Shown here one piece after another: positions 22,587 to 33,235 of a DNA stretch of 64,000 nt. The stretch lies in NCBI GenBank assembly GCA_964017145.1, contig OZ024842.1, positions 124,001 to 188,000 on the forward strand. Reading direction: 5' to 3'. Source of the DNA: Agrocybe praecox. Lineage: Eukaryota > Basidiomycota > Agaricomycetes > Agaricales > Agrocybaceae. The notes under the pieces are model-generated. The model did not search any database and had not been told where the DNA came from. It was given only the letters and a program-made list of their open reading frames with translations. Each line of letters opens with the position of its first letter. Within the stretch, counting starts at the first letter, position 1. The position numbers and the translations under genes were made by a program.

Positions 22587-22760
22587 CGTTGCATTCGATG
22601 AGCTCGAACCGGGTATGAGCTGGACCGGCGTGGGAAATGCCCGATTTGGCAAGAAATGAGCCAACGCGCGTTCATTTCTTCCTTATCAGTGCCCATCACC
22701 ACTGCGGTCGAAGACGCCCCCAGCCCCTCCCCTCTTTACAGGGATGTGGGCAGTGCTCGT
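22587..22760. repeat. Inverted repeat arm, right
   Basis: Inverse of 21735-21912. A motif of the form CATCCCT(N5-6)GAGGGGAG recurs at 21363, 21748, 22734 (inverted) and 22811 (inverted), giving short hairpins. Confidence 0.75.
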
Positions 22761-23084
22761 CACCATCACCGATAACAACGACGACCGCACCATGCTCCTC
22801 CCCTCTCGATAGGGATGTGAGCGGTGCAAGACAATGATGGTGATGATGACGACCACGGCGAGGACGACGCTGCTCACCGCGGCCGATGACGACTCCAATG
22901 ATGGTGACCGAAAACGGACACGGTGGCGTCACCCTTTGCAGCTAACCTGATGTATCAATCCTGGCAATTTGGACATTTCGGTATACATCATACAGGGCAG
23001 TTGCCCAACCTGGCAGTTGCCCAGCAGTGATATATCACGATGCCATAGGCAGAGAGCAGTTGCCTTTGGTAAACATATGTAAAC

Positions 23085-23265
23085 ATTGCTGTTTTTTATG
23101 TTTCGCACAGTAATTAGGCGCTGCAGGCGTAGTGGTTATGTTTTTTGTCGCGATATGTCAGATATATGTTCTATATATATTTTATGTTTTTTTGATGGCC
23201 TTTGCGCACCTAAAAAGGGATGGGATGGATTGGAAAACATACAACTGGATGACATGTTATTTCTA
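23085..23265 (+). repeat. Partial direct repeat, copy D3
   Basis: Shorter diverged copy of the second half of D1/D2 (TTTTATG.TTTTTTTGATGG, GGGATGGGATGGATTGG, AAAACATA.AACTGGATGAC), immediately before D2. Confidence 0.6.
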
Positions 23266-23270
23266 GATGG

Positions 23271-23575
23271 ACACAGGAAACAGTGTCTCCGACGTGCCCG
23301 ACGATGTAATTGGGCTCCTGCGCTGTGTCGGGCATCGTTTGGGGCGCAGAAAAAAGTCAGATATAATGCAGGGATATGTTTTGATTTTTTGGGGTGCTTT
23401 GCGCCATCAAAAGAGGGCGGGAGGGGATGGATTGCAAAACATAAAACCGGATGACGTGTTATTTTTAGTGTGCCTTGATCATTTCTGGCGTTGCGCTATT
23501 TTTATTTATGATATCATCATTTTTAGTACTATATTTAATTTATATACTATTTATCATAGGGCTAGATTAGATATC
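23271..23575 (+). repeat. Long direct repeat, copy D2
   Basis: Partner of D1 at 20654-20960, same orientation, 2617 bp apart. Confidence 0.75.
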
Positions 23576-23759
23576 CAAAAAAGCGAACTGTCTACTTTTG
23601 TTTTGAGCAGCAGTTCCCTATTTGGCAATTATTACCATTTTCGGATATCCTTCTTACAACATGTGATTTTTAAAAAAAACATATATTTGACTACTAATTT
23701 GTTTTACAAAATTTTATTTACTAATGGACAGAGCGAGGGGAAGAGAGAGCAAGAGACAA

Positions 23760-24415
23760 CGAGAACGAGGTCCTCTCGCTCTTGTACGCTCGCCATCGTG
23801 CACACCCTGGCCATCGTGCACGCGCTAGCTGTTGTGCCCATCATCCTCGTCGTCCTTGGGCCAGCCGTCGCACATGACCCAGCCACCATCCATGGCCTAC
23901 CCATCGTGTTTGTTGTGGTCGTGGTCATCCTCCTTGGGCCAGCCGTCGTGCATGACCCATCCACCATCCATGCCCTACCCGTCGTGCTCGTGGCAGTCGT
24001 GCACACCATGGCCGTCGTGCTCGTAATCGTCGTCATCATCCTTGGGCCAGCTGTCGTGCACGACCCAGCCACCGTCCACATCCTAGCCGTCGCGCTCGTG
24101 GCAGTCGTCTGCCTTGGGCCAGTCGTTGTCGTCGTGGCGTTGTCGTGTTCGTTGCGGTTGCAGTGTTCATTGCGGTCGTCGTCGTCATAGCATTGTGCAC
24201 GACCCACCCATCGTGCATGCCTGACCCATCGCGCACCCCCCACCCATCGTGCACGCCCTACCCGTTGTCGTCATCATTGTCATTGTCGTTGTCCTCGGCC
24301 CAGCCAAGGTGCGCACCCTAGCCGTTGTGCTTGTGGCAGTCATTGCCCCTGGGCCAGCTGTCGTCATCGTTGGGTCGTCGTGGTCGTCGCCCTAGCTGTC
24401 ATCGCTGTCGCCCTA
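23760..24415 (+). repeat. GTC-rich minisatellite running into a gap
   Basis: Units of about 71-108 bp begin CCTTGGGCCAG.(C/T)GTCG near 23857, 23934, 24041 and 24112, with shared GTGCA(T/C)GACCCA..CCACC and CC(T)ACCCGTCGTG blocks. Long open frames here are artefacts of the repeat. The array is cut by the assembly gap. Confidence 0.75.
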
Positions 24416-24615
24416 NNNNNNNNNNNNNNNNNNNNNNNNNNNNNNNNNNNNNNNNNNNNNNNNNNNNNNNNNNNNNNNNNNNNNNNNNNNNNNNNNNNNN
24501 NNNNNNNNNNNNNNNNNNNNNNNNNNNNNNNNNNNNNNNNNNNNNNNNNNNNNNNNNNNNNNNNNNNNNNNNNNNNNNNNNNNNNNNNNNNNNNNNNNNN
24601 NNNNNNNNNNNNNNN
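24416..24615. other. Assembly gap (200 N)
   Basis: Exactly 200 N, the usual placeholder for a gap of unknown size, placed at the minisatellite. Confidence 0.99.
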
Positions 24616-25700
24616 ATCAATAGAGCTTTTTTGCCCAATTGTCGTGGCATGTATTTCTTATTTACTATATACGTAGATTTAGCCATACGACTGTGGAAGC
24701 ACATATGAATATGGACGGATTTGTTCTTATATAATAAGAATTTTACACGAGGGACGGTGCCAGAGGGGCCAAATATTGCCATTCTTTATCGGATCCAAAA
24801 GAAGTTCCTGTGGCTGTCGTGGCACACAACACTTCTTGTACATAATTCACGTACACCTTGTGGAACAGATTAGTGAGCTGAACGAGCTCGACATCTATAC
24901 AGTGGTCTCCCTCTCAACCCATACTTGTCGGTGAACGGCCGAGGGTATGGGTTATAAGCCATAAAGGGCCCGGGGTGATGCTAAAAATAGAACGCTAAAA
25001 ATCGACAGAGAGAACATGTTGCAGTAAATCATAAAGGAGCGCTACGGTATGATGCATAGCTGCGAGTTAAAGTATTGTCGACCCAGTCTCAATCCTTGAT
25101 TTTAATGTTCTCACGCGCTTTGGGGTTTTCGGGCACCCGGGTTATTGTCTTTCTCTTATTTTGAGGCTCAAAAAGGCGTTTTGTAACACAATCTCACGAT
25201 GAATTTATTATAAACACTCCTAATATATGGCAGGAATCAGAAATTATTTAGTTCAAAATCTATGGGGTTTACCGCAAATCGTATGGGTTAAGGGTCTCAA
25301 TTCCCTGCAAACCAAGTTGGTGGATCGAAATTTTGTACAATACCTCGTGTAAGATGTTCTGCAACCGAAGGGAGAAATTGATGACCCTTGTTAGAGACAA
25401 TTATTTCATCATATCTTAATGGGATGCATGAGAATAGTCCAAATGGATCTCAATGTAAGTCTTCTACGCTGCGGAGTTAGCACGTCTCGGGATACTTTTT
25501 CTCCGTATGTTCAACTGTCAAATTCTATTTTAGCCCACAGCCTTTCAGGCTGTCATAAATTCTTTGAGCATCGAGAGAGCCCATGACTATTGTGATGTTT
25601 CTCGACAAGGCTAGGAACTAGTAATGAAAAAACTATAAAGACACTCGCATATTTTGAGGTAATATCAGCTTCTACATATTCTACAATCTACACACATACG
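24616..25700. other. No gene seen
   Basis: About 1.1 kb without coding signal. It ends in the upstream region of the gene at 25701. Confidence 0.4.
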
Positions 25701-26292
25701 ATGTCTACCACCCCAGTCACCTTCCCACTTACCTCTGGCTTTAGAGGATTCTTTGCTGGTGTATGTATTTATTGCCGAACGACAATATTGGGAAACCCTT
25801 GACTGATTTCGATGCATTTGAACTAGGTCGTGAATGCCGCGTACCATCAGCAAGTCTTGCTCGAGGTCCTCAACGCTCAAGGAGGCATCATTGCTTCTGC
25901 AACATTCCGCGGACAGGGAACTCGTGTCCACCTCGCGGATATCGTCAACAACAGGCAGCACTGGTCCTTCGGTCCCTTTGACTTTAATGCGAACATTCGG
26001 GTTACGATCTCCAACAGCAGGGACGGCGGCAGCAACTTCGTCCGCTCCAAGATGGTTGGACCTCTTACTGTGAGTCGTCTGAAATTTTACTCAATATGGA
26101 AGACTGAGCATACTGTGTTCTTCAGATCAACAAGGCCCCTGAGCCTGACTTCCCCATGCAGTTCATATCCACTACTGTATGTGATCATGTTCGGATTACT
26201 TCCTGAAGCTCATTCGCCTGTAGGTTATTTCTGAAGACGGGGCGAACAGCTCCCATGATGATGCCACTGTTACTGTTCTCCAGTACAAGTGA
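25701..26292 (+). CDS. Small beta-rich hypothetical protein, 140 aa
   Basis: Four exons: 25701-25760, 25827-26069, 26126-26176, 26224-26292. Introns are 66, 56 and 47 bp, GT-AG, all in phase 0. The ATG opens 'STTPVTFPLTSGFRGFF'. The product alternates hydrophobic and polar residues ('QVLLEVLNAQGGIIASATF', 'WSFGPFDFNANIRVTIS', 'DATVTVLQYK'), suggesting an all-beta sandwich. It has no signal peptide, no cysteines and no transmembrane segment, so a cytosolic protein is likely. I do not recognise the family; small lectin-like or crystallin-like folds of mushrooms would be candidates, but this is only inference. Clean splice structure and an intact frame make it a credible gene. Confidence 0.8.
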
Positions 26293-26795
26293 ACACTCAC
26301 ACTCCCGCGCACAGTGGTCCCCACACAGTGGACCGTACACAGCGCCTAGGAGGACGTGCCCTCAATGAATGTACTTAACCATAAAATTATAAAAATTATG
26401 CCCTTTTGCCTATTGCTGTGAATGTCTTCGTCGTTGAGCCCCAGGTTTCTCTCGCTCTTCTTTAAGTCCCTGTATCAAATTCAATTCATATGCTAGCGCT
26501 GGGGAGATATGGATCCCACTTAACCTTGCTCCGGATTTATCAATACCTTTGGGACTCGGGAGTGCCAACCGTCGTCATTAATAACCCTCTTGGCCTGCAG
26601 AAAATTTTATTCGTGCACTCGTCAATCTAAGTTAATAATTCCCTACCCAATCTGTAACAGCGCAGGACTTGCTTGATGTATTTGTGACATTATAGTCACA
26701 TATTTTAGTTCTAAACTATGATGCTGCCGTGAAGCCGTTGTAAAGCGCATCGTAAAATATGGAGATTCAACTCAAATGAACGGAAACACCCTTTC

Positions 26796-26920
26796 TATAA
26801 ATACCTGTCTGGAAAGGCGACCGCTTGAACAGCGCCCAACATATCGCACCTCTAGCTCCCGGTCTCTACTTTCGTTCTCAATCCCATACATTGGCAGGTT
26901 CCCGTCCTTCCTAAGCATGC
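26796..26920 (+). repeat. Repeat module leader, copy A
   Basis: The segment CGCTTGAACAGCGCC..CATATC.C.CCTC followed by CTC(C/A)GTCTC resembles the leader of module copies B (28055-28200) and C (62570-62430, minus). It is preceded by a TATAAATACCTG motif like the CTATATAAACCTG before copy B. It is more diverged than B and C are from each other. Confidence 0.5.
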
Positions 26921-26996
26921 ATTCGCAGACCTCGCTTGTCGTCCGTTCCCTTGTACTTTGCCGTCGACGTTAAGGAACAGGGGTAACATGAAGGTG

Positions 26997-27190
26997 GGAC
27001 GTTGGAGCAGTCCAGTATGCAGCTGGATGGCGTAGCTGGGCTCGGAAGCGTGTCGAGCAGCCTCGCACGATGGCAGTAGTGGTCAAAGGATCGATTGGAT
27101 TCAGCTATGTACGCGTCGTGGTCACACAGAGTCTGTACACGATCTAATCTAATCAGACCCGTTGCACTGCCACAACGGGGTTCATGGGGC
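26997..27190 (+). repeat. SINE-like repeat, copy 1
   Basis: About 190 bp, starting CGTTGGAGCAGTC, are repeated at 29458-29640. TGGCGTAGCTGG (27029) fits the pol III A-box consensus TRGCNNAGYNGG exactly. GGTCAAAG(C/G) about 50 bp later is a poor B-box match. No poly(A) tail or target duplication was found. It may be a tRNA-related SINE or just part of the larger module repeated here. Confidence 0.55.
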
Positions 27191-27309
27191 GCGGACGCGA
27201 ACCTATGTAGGTGGGTAAATAGTACGCGAAGAACAACGGCAGCTGTGATTCATTCTTCGTACACATTAGGCTGTAAGCGCAGTTTCCCATGTCTTATTGT
27301 GACAAAATA

Positions 27310-27590
27310 CTCACAGACTACAGCCCAGGAGATCCTTTCTTCATTAATGACCAGTGATGAAAGAAACGCTGCCCTTGAATTATGTGGTTTCGGAAATCTT
27401 AGTCTTTAGATGCCAATTCCGTGTCATGGCTTGCAGTTAGGAGTGGTACCCGAAAATCAAAGGTCGACAAGAATGACAAGAGTAGGAAATCGATGAACAA
27501 ATGATGAACATCGTCCTACCACCAGAACTCTGCGCCACTAATCTCTTGATATCGATCCTCTGGAGTGAGAGGAATAAACGATTGAAGGGA
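27310..27590 (+). repeat. Dispersed repeat shared with 63.57-63.72 kb
   Basis: CCCAGGAGATCCTTTCTTCAT..TGACCA and, ~130 bp on, AATCAAAGGTC..., ATGAACATCGTCCTACC and GAGAGGAA.AAA match 63565-63715 in the same order and orientation. Confidence 0.5.
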
Positions 27591-28054
27591 TGAATTATAT
27601 CTGATGATAGTAACGATGACCGATGACTTTAGAAGGACACAACGGCTGAACGAGGGGGAATTGGGAGAAAGGGCATATGCAAAAGAAAAAGGAGAAGAAA
27701 AAGGAGGAAGGGAGGGGGCGTGATATATTGATATGGAAGGCTGGTAGAGATAGATGAGGGGCTGAATTAGACGTCCTCGATCAATCCCAGTTGATGGAAA
27801 CCCCTACAGTCACTCTCTTCTGTCCTATCGATTGGTCGGCTATCGTCAGGCATATGACCCATCTCCATCCAAATCTTCCGGCATCGTCATACTCCATCCA
27901 ACTATCGTCGACGTCAACCCCAATTTTTATTTTCGTCTTTCCGTGCCACCCCGTCCCGTATCATTCCCTCACTCCAGCATCTATATCACCAACAGCAAGA
28001 GAGTGAAACGTACCCCACAAAAGGTGCATCGTGTCTATCCAAAGAAACCAGCGC
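27591..28054. other. No gene seen
   Basis: A purine-rich stretch at 27690-27720, then mixed sequence without coding signal. Confidence 0.4.
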
Positions 28055-29375
28055 CCTATATAAACCTGGCTCAACGGAGCAATTCTATTGCAAAGACACG
28101 GCGAGGGCGGAAGCGACAATGCTTAAATTTCATAAGAGGAGGAAGTTGAACGCTGGAACAGCGCCGAGCATATCTCTCCTCAATCTCAGTCTCCGCCCTC
28201 GCACATTTCTTCTTACATCCGTTGCAAGGAGCGGGGAGAGGTAGGGCGGTGCGCGTGAAAGAACGTCTCGAATCATGCACATGAGTGGTCGTGGTCGTGG
28301 TGTAGAAGTCCGAAGAATAAAACACACGCGGAAGCGACAAATGGACACTGCTGGCTCTGATAGCTATATGTCCGACATATAAATAAAAAATATACGTAAT
28401 ATGTATTTATTTACCTATATATTGGACATACACATGATGTGTATTTTAGACATACGTTCGGCATACAGATGGTATGTATGCCGGCCGTATCTCCGACATT
28501 ACACATGATGTATATGCTACGGTATATGTCTGGAATACAGCCGACATATATTTAATGTGTATGTCGGCTGTATTCTCGACATACATGTGACATATATTTT
28601 AAACCTATATTCCGGACATACATATTACGTATATTCCTAAAATATAGCCTGAAATATAGGACTTGTGTCGCTGAGCGGCACGCTGATACGCTGAGCGCAT
28701 CCGCTCAATTAGGACACGCTGTGAAGTGGATAACCAGTGACTCGCTGTGAACCAGATTAGCGAGTAGAGGCTCGGATCTTTGCAAGTCGCTGGTTACCCA
28801 CTTCGTGCCGCTCGATATTTCCACGCCATATTTTGGGAATATACGTAATATGTATGTCCGGAATATAGGTTTCAAATATATGTCACGTGTATGTCGAGAA
28901 TACAGCCGACATACACATTAAATATATGTCGGCTGTATTCCAGACATATACCGTAGCATATACATCATGTGTATGTCGGAGATACGGCCAGCATACATAT
29001 CGTCTGTATGCCGAACGTATGTCTAAAATACACATCATGTGTACGTCCAATATATAGGTAAATAAATACATATTACGTATATTTTTTAGTTATATGTCGG
29101 ACATATAGCTATCAGAGCCAGCAGTGGGACAGCCAGCATTCCCACGGATCCATTGTCTTAATACGAGCCGCGTCGGCCATCAATCAGAAGGCATTCTCCT
29201 CGCTGTTAATTACGCGCATCGCCTCCTATCCATGACCGACGGTACCGCGCGTGGCCTTTCGTGGTGAATAGGATCAGAACGAGTTCTGATACTGGACCTC
29301 ACAAATTGGGAAAGGAGAGCTTACAGTCACCCGAAACTGACTCGAGTACAATATCACTGGCAATGCTTCGGCCGA
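28055..29375 (+). repeat. Repeat module, copy B (split by foldback element)
   Basis: 28140-28342 and 29130-29375 together match the minus strand of about 62575-61990. Matching blocks include CATATCTCTCCTC.ATCTC, CACATCCGTTGC, TGCGCGTGAA.GAACGTCTCG, GTGGTCGTGG, GAAGCGACAAATG (left half), then CAGCATTCCCACGGAT, CGGCCATCAATCAGAAGGC, GGTGAATAG, ACGAGTTCTG (right half). The halves are separated only by the 781-bp foldback element. Confidence 0.8.
28346..29126. mobile_element. 781-bp foldback element with ~300-bp TIRs, CACTA-like ends
   Basis: Left arm 28346-28647 and right arm ~28826-29126 are near-identical inverted copies (only a handful of mismatches). Ends are CACTGCTGGCTC...GAGCCAGCAGTG, flanked by GGA on both sides (28343-28345, 29127-29129). 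A CACTG start with a 3-bp duplication fits the CACTA/EnSpm superfamily. The arms are packed with iterated forms of GTCCGACATA / TATGTCGG, resembling the subterminal transposase-binding arrays of CACTA elements. The ~178-bp centre contains further inverted pairs (GAGCGGCACG with CGTGCCGCTC; AGTGGATAACCAG with CTGGTTACCCACT), so nearly the whole element is one hairpin. No coding capacity. Confidence 0.85.
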
Positions 29376-29457
29376 CTCCTCACTCAAGTATAGCCAATCC
29401 AAGGAGTCTCCTAATACCGCACAACAACCTGAATCTGTGCTTCCCTTCAGCCACGGT

Positions 29458-29640
29458 ACTCCGTTGGAGCAGTCGAGAGTGTAGCTGGATGGCGTAGCTG
29501 GGCTCGGAAGCGCGTCGAGCAGCCTCGCACGATGGCAGTTGCGGTCAAAGCAGGGATGGATTGGGCTATGTACGCGTCGCGGTCACATAGCTGTATACGA
29601 TCTAATCTAATCTGACTGGGGCAAGTTGCACTGCCACACC
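29458..29640 (+). repeat. SINE-like repeat, copy 2
   Basis: Matches 26997-27190, same orientation, about 85-90% by eye. It contains the same A-box-like TGGCGTAGCTGG and ends GCACTGCCAC. Confidence 0.55.
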
Positions 29641-29649
29641 GTGACACTT

Positions 29650-30581
29650 CCGTAATTCAACCGGTCTAGAGCCGAATTATTTTCTCATTTTTCTGTGCTC
29701 TACTTTGCTCTCTCTCATCTGCACAATTTTAATGGAAAAAAACGCGCCCTTGAATGTCTCAAGACGCGTTCACGATCACGTGTAAGAAAAGCGTACTTTA
29801 TTTATCACTATTTACGCACTCTTGTTCTGATTCGGTTGGTCCGCTAAACACCAAGACCACCCATGGTACACGACCCAGCTTCACATTCGCGCCGCCCCCA
29901 AGCTGCCACATATTTTCGGTGGACGTTGACAGAAAAAAAGAAGAACCGACTATGAGCCAAAAACCAAAAATCGGGAAAACACCGGGCTATGGCTGTGAGT
30001 GGGAGGAGAGTAGCGAGAGGGGAGACTGGGTACTAGAGTGGCTGTATGCTGAGCTCTGTTCCAGTGCTTCAACGTCCCCCCTCTTGACCTTTGTGGTAGT
30101 CACTTCACCCACTCTCGCTCTTGCCCTCCCCCGCGTCCTCGCACTGTTACCTGGGTTGTTCGGTTAGCCCTGGCGTGTCTGTTTTTGGATGGCTGCGATG
30201 CGCTTGTATACGATGGTATGGGACATGTTTGAATCACTTTCTCGGGCTGAACCTTCTTTTGAGATACAGATGGAGAAGACGACATGTCACGACATGGGAA
30301 GACAGCGACGACGACGACGGTCTGGCATGCTCCCGACAATAGTGAAAGGTGTGCCCAGGATGGGCTATTGATGGAAGATATCCAATGCGTTTATCTCTAT
30401 CAGTCGCGTCTCTTTTCTATATTTTTCGGACCCATTGTTCACTGTTTACCGGTATACCGGTCACCTAAACTTCTTTTCCTTCCTCCCAGTTCCCTCTCGT
30501 TCGGGCGTCGTTATGACTAGATTTCCGTAGCTGAGTCAGCTCTGTTCACTTAGCCAAACTTATAAATGACCTCCCTTCTAG
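29650..30581. other. No gene assigned
   Basis: Mixed sequence with short frames on both strands. Nothing has family resemblance or a consistent splice pattern until the exon copy at 30582. Confidence 0.35.
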
Positions 30582-30832
30582 GTCACGTACGAGTTCGGTT
30601 CGTCAAATCCGACCTCCCAGAACACGAAGCGGACCCGTCGCTACTACTCCAATTTCTCGAAATCCTGATCCCAATAGAACATCTATATCCAGAACGCACT
30701 ACGGTCAAGCCACACGTTCCTGGTGAATATCTCCAGAGGCTGTCATATGGGAAATTCCGGTCATGGAATCTATCGTTGAAGAGGACGATGTATAGACGGA
30801 AACTTGCAGAGTTACTCGATATTCCGACGTAG
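30582..30832 (+). pseudogene. Stray copy of the last exon of the 39-kb gene
   Basis: Encodes 'VRVRFVKSDL..HEADPSLL' and 'TVKPHVPGEYLQRLSY', closely matching the last exon of the minus-strand gene at 39028-40297 through the terminal 'DIP' and stop. The copied block starts in the intron: the acceptor and pyrimidine tract (CCCTTCTAG) are preserved. No upstream exons of that gene lie before it. It is a truncated duplicate, probably not functional. Confidence 0.75.
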
Positions 30833-31940
30833 AGGAGCTTTTGTCGATGGTGTATCATACTATCAACTACCCTCCCTATTTTTATCAATTAATCAACTGC
30901 TTATAACTAGATCCGACATACCACCATCTTTGCATGAGCCGAGGCGGTGTTATTGCTTCACAAGACAAGTAGGAAACGTTAAACTGAACCCCACTCGTAC
31001 GATTCCATTTTCACTCCTTCCTCGACCCCACCGAAATTGGAACCGCCCTCCTGGCATACCAACTGCCTCCCATATCATCAATGCCGAACGTAATTGATAC
31101 TGGGCTCACATATTCTCATTGGTCCGTTCTTATTTATCATGCGTAATGAAGATTAATGTCCGCGATGACCGTCCGCGAACTTTGTTCTTCGCCACCATCA
31201 GGATATTTTTACTACATGTGTGTAAGGGGCGCACAGCTTTTGTTATCACCATTCCTCGTGGCTTCTTCCGAGTCTTCCTATTCCAATGTTCTCGACCGTA
31301 CTGTCCTCCCTCTGGCGATTCTGCCTCTATGGGTATCTTCATTCCGTGGTGTTGGCCGTGTGAGTAAGTATGCATATCGGACTCATAGACTAAATTAGGA
31401 GCATTTAATGTATACCTACCAACCCTCAGTCTTCAGTACTCAGTGCCCGTCTTATATTCATTCCTAATGTCTTATTTTTGATCTTGGAACCAGTTAATAT
31501 GCGCCCATGTTCTGTCTAGAAGGTGTTGTTGTTTTACCCAAGCTTCTTATACCTTGTTCGGAAGCCTCGAAGGTCTCTAATCTTTCTGCATTCTGCATAT
31601 AATACTGAGTACAACGGCCTAGGTCACTGTCGTCGTAGCTACCTCGCATCTCAGTGCGACGTATATAAGCCTATATCAGTCCACTCATGCATACAATACG
31701 GATATCCTTAGTCTGTATTTCTTGATATCTTACGCTTCATTTCCGCCACAATCAGGCTAGTACTTCATTTCATTATGAGTCCGGTTGTGTTGGCACGGTG
31801 TTGGTATTAGTACTTCTCAGTTACCTGTCAGAAACGCGCTGTATTATAATGCAATATCATGGAATAGCCTGCATATATACGACTTAGAGGATACACTCTT
31901 GATCAAATTGCACAGAAATCCCTCTCCGTTTGACGCACAA
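30833..31940. other. Upstream region of the 7TM gene
   Basis: No gene recognised. Short frames only. Confidence 0.4.
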
Positions 31941-33235
31941 ATGCCTACTGTCTTGTCTCCTCAAAGTGGTCTGCCCTCTGATTTGGTCCAAAAGGCAATC
32001 ATCAGTGCGGACTTGAATTCAACACTGATGTCCGTATTTTTAACGGGTAAGTAGATATCCACTTTTCTCCTACTCCGACTCTCTGAACCATCTCCTTAGG
32101 TGTGTATGCTGGTGTATACGCCTCAACCATGTGGATTTACTGTGCGCTCGTCTACTTTGTCACAAGTGTCAAATATTCAAAAGATTACCTGGATAGCGTC
32201 CTGGAATCATATAACCCCGTTTAACAGCTACGTGATCAAGGGGGCCCTCACAATATCATTTGGTCTTTTTATTGGACAGACAGTTGCATGCTGGTACTAC
32301 GCAAGTTTGATATACGGAATGCGAGGAAACTCGCGGCTCCAAATTTTTACGTCAAGCACAACGGGTCAACTTGTTCCACCAGCAGTGTGTGCGATGTCCA
32401 TTGTTATGCAGAATATGGGACTAGTACTCGCAGATGGACTTATGGTATAGTAACATGTTAAATATTCTTTATTTTTGACAAAGTCTAACGAATCTAGCAG
32501 GTATGGAGGTGTTTTCATGCATGCAAACGACGTTCCATCGGTGTTGCCATTCTAGTTGCTTTCTTCGCTGAATTAGGTGAGTGTTCACTGACACCGACGG
32601 GGCCCTCTGAGATTTTCTCATCTTTAAATGAATAAAGTACTCGCCGTTGTAGCAACAATTGTTTTTGCTATCCTATATTTCCGACCTCTCCCTGTGGTAG
32701 CACATCTATCTCAGAGGGCAAATTATATATCGGGTGCCATGGATGCCTCAGCGGCATTGACTAGCCTGATGGCTACTACCCTGCTGTGTAGTCATATCCA
32801 CTCGACTGTATCCGGTAGTCCCTCCTGGAGGAGGTATAAGCATATTATCAACATATTGATACAATCCTCCAGTATCTATACGACTGCCATCCTCCTACAA
32901 ACTGTACTACGCCTTTTGGATACGGGAGACATCTCTTCCTCCGGGACCATTGCTGTGTTGGAGAGTTATTTTGGCGCTTTACTTAGTATTGCGAGTGTAA
33001 GCTTTCACTATATTTCGCTTGATGATATTTTGATTTACGCTTACTTTCGTAGGGTCTTGCACCAACATTGATGGTCGCTCGGTTAGCCGTTGCCCGATCG
33101 AGTGATGACAGCTCGGCGCTGTCGTCTATTAGTATACCTAATGGATCGATCGAGAATAAGCCGCATGAAGAAGTCGGAACATTCTCTGTCCGCAGTGATG
33201 AGTTATCCGTAGGACGTAGTAATACAACTATGTGA
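31941..33235 (+). CDS. Seven-transmembrane protein of an expanded basidiomycete family, 337 aa
   Basis: Six exons: 31941-32046, 32100-32141, 32197-32444, 32501-32576, 32638-32996, 33053-33235. Introns are 53, 55, 56, 61, 56 bp, all GT-AG and in frame. The text shows successive hydrophobic helices ('GVYAGVYASTMWIY', 'ALTISFGLFIGQTVACWYY', 'AILVAFFAELVLAVVATIVFAILYF', 'YTTAILLQTVLRLL', 'FGALLSIASGLAPTLMVARLAV'). A Ser/Asn-rich cytosolic tail follows. The 'GLAPTLMVAR' end of the last helix is typical of the many Agaricomycete 7TM proteins of unknown ligand. Likely plasma membrane or endomembrane. A decayed paralogue lies at 36506-37852 on the other strand. Confidence 0.8.

Noticed and set aside
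20654..23575. D1 and D2 as LTRs of a 2.9-kb retroelement
   Set aside because: They lack TG...CA ends, a target duplication, a polypurine tract and any gag/pol text between them; identity is only about 80%.
23704..24367. Long frames on both strands (e.g. 307 and 179 codons)
   Set aside because: The DNA is a GTC-rich minisatellite; frames on both strands are repeat artefacts (VVVAVV / TT.T text) and one runs into the N gap.
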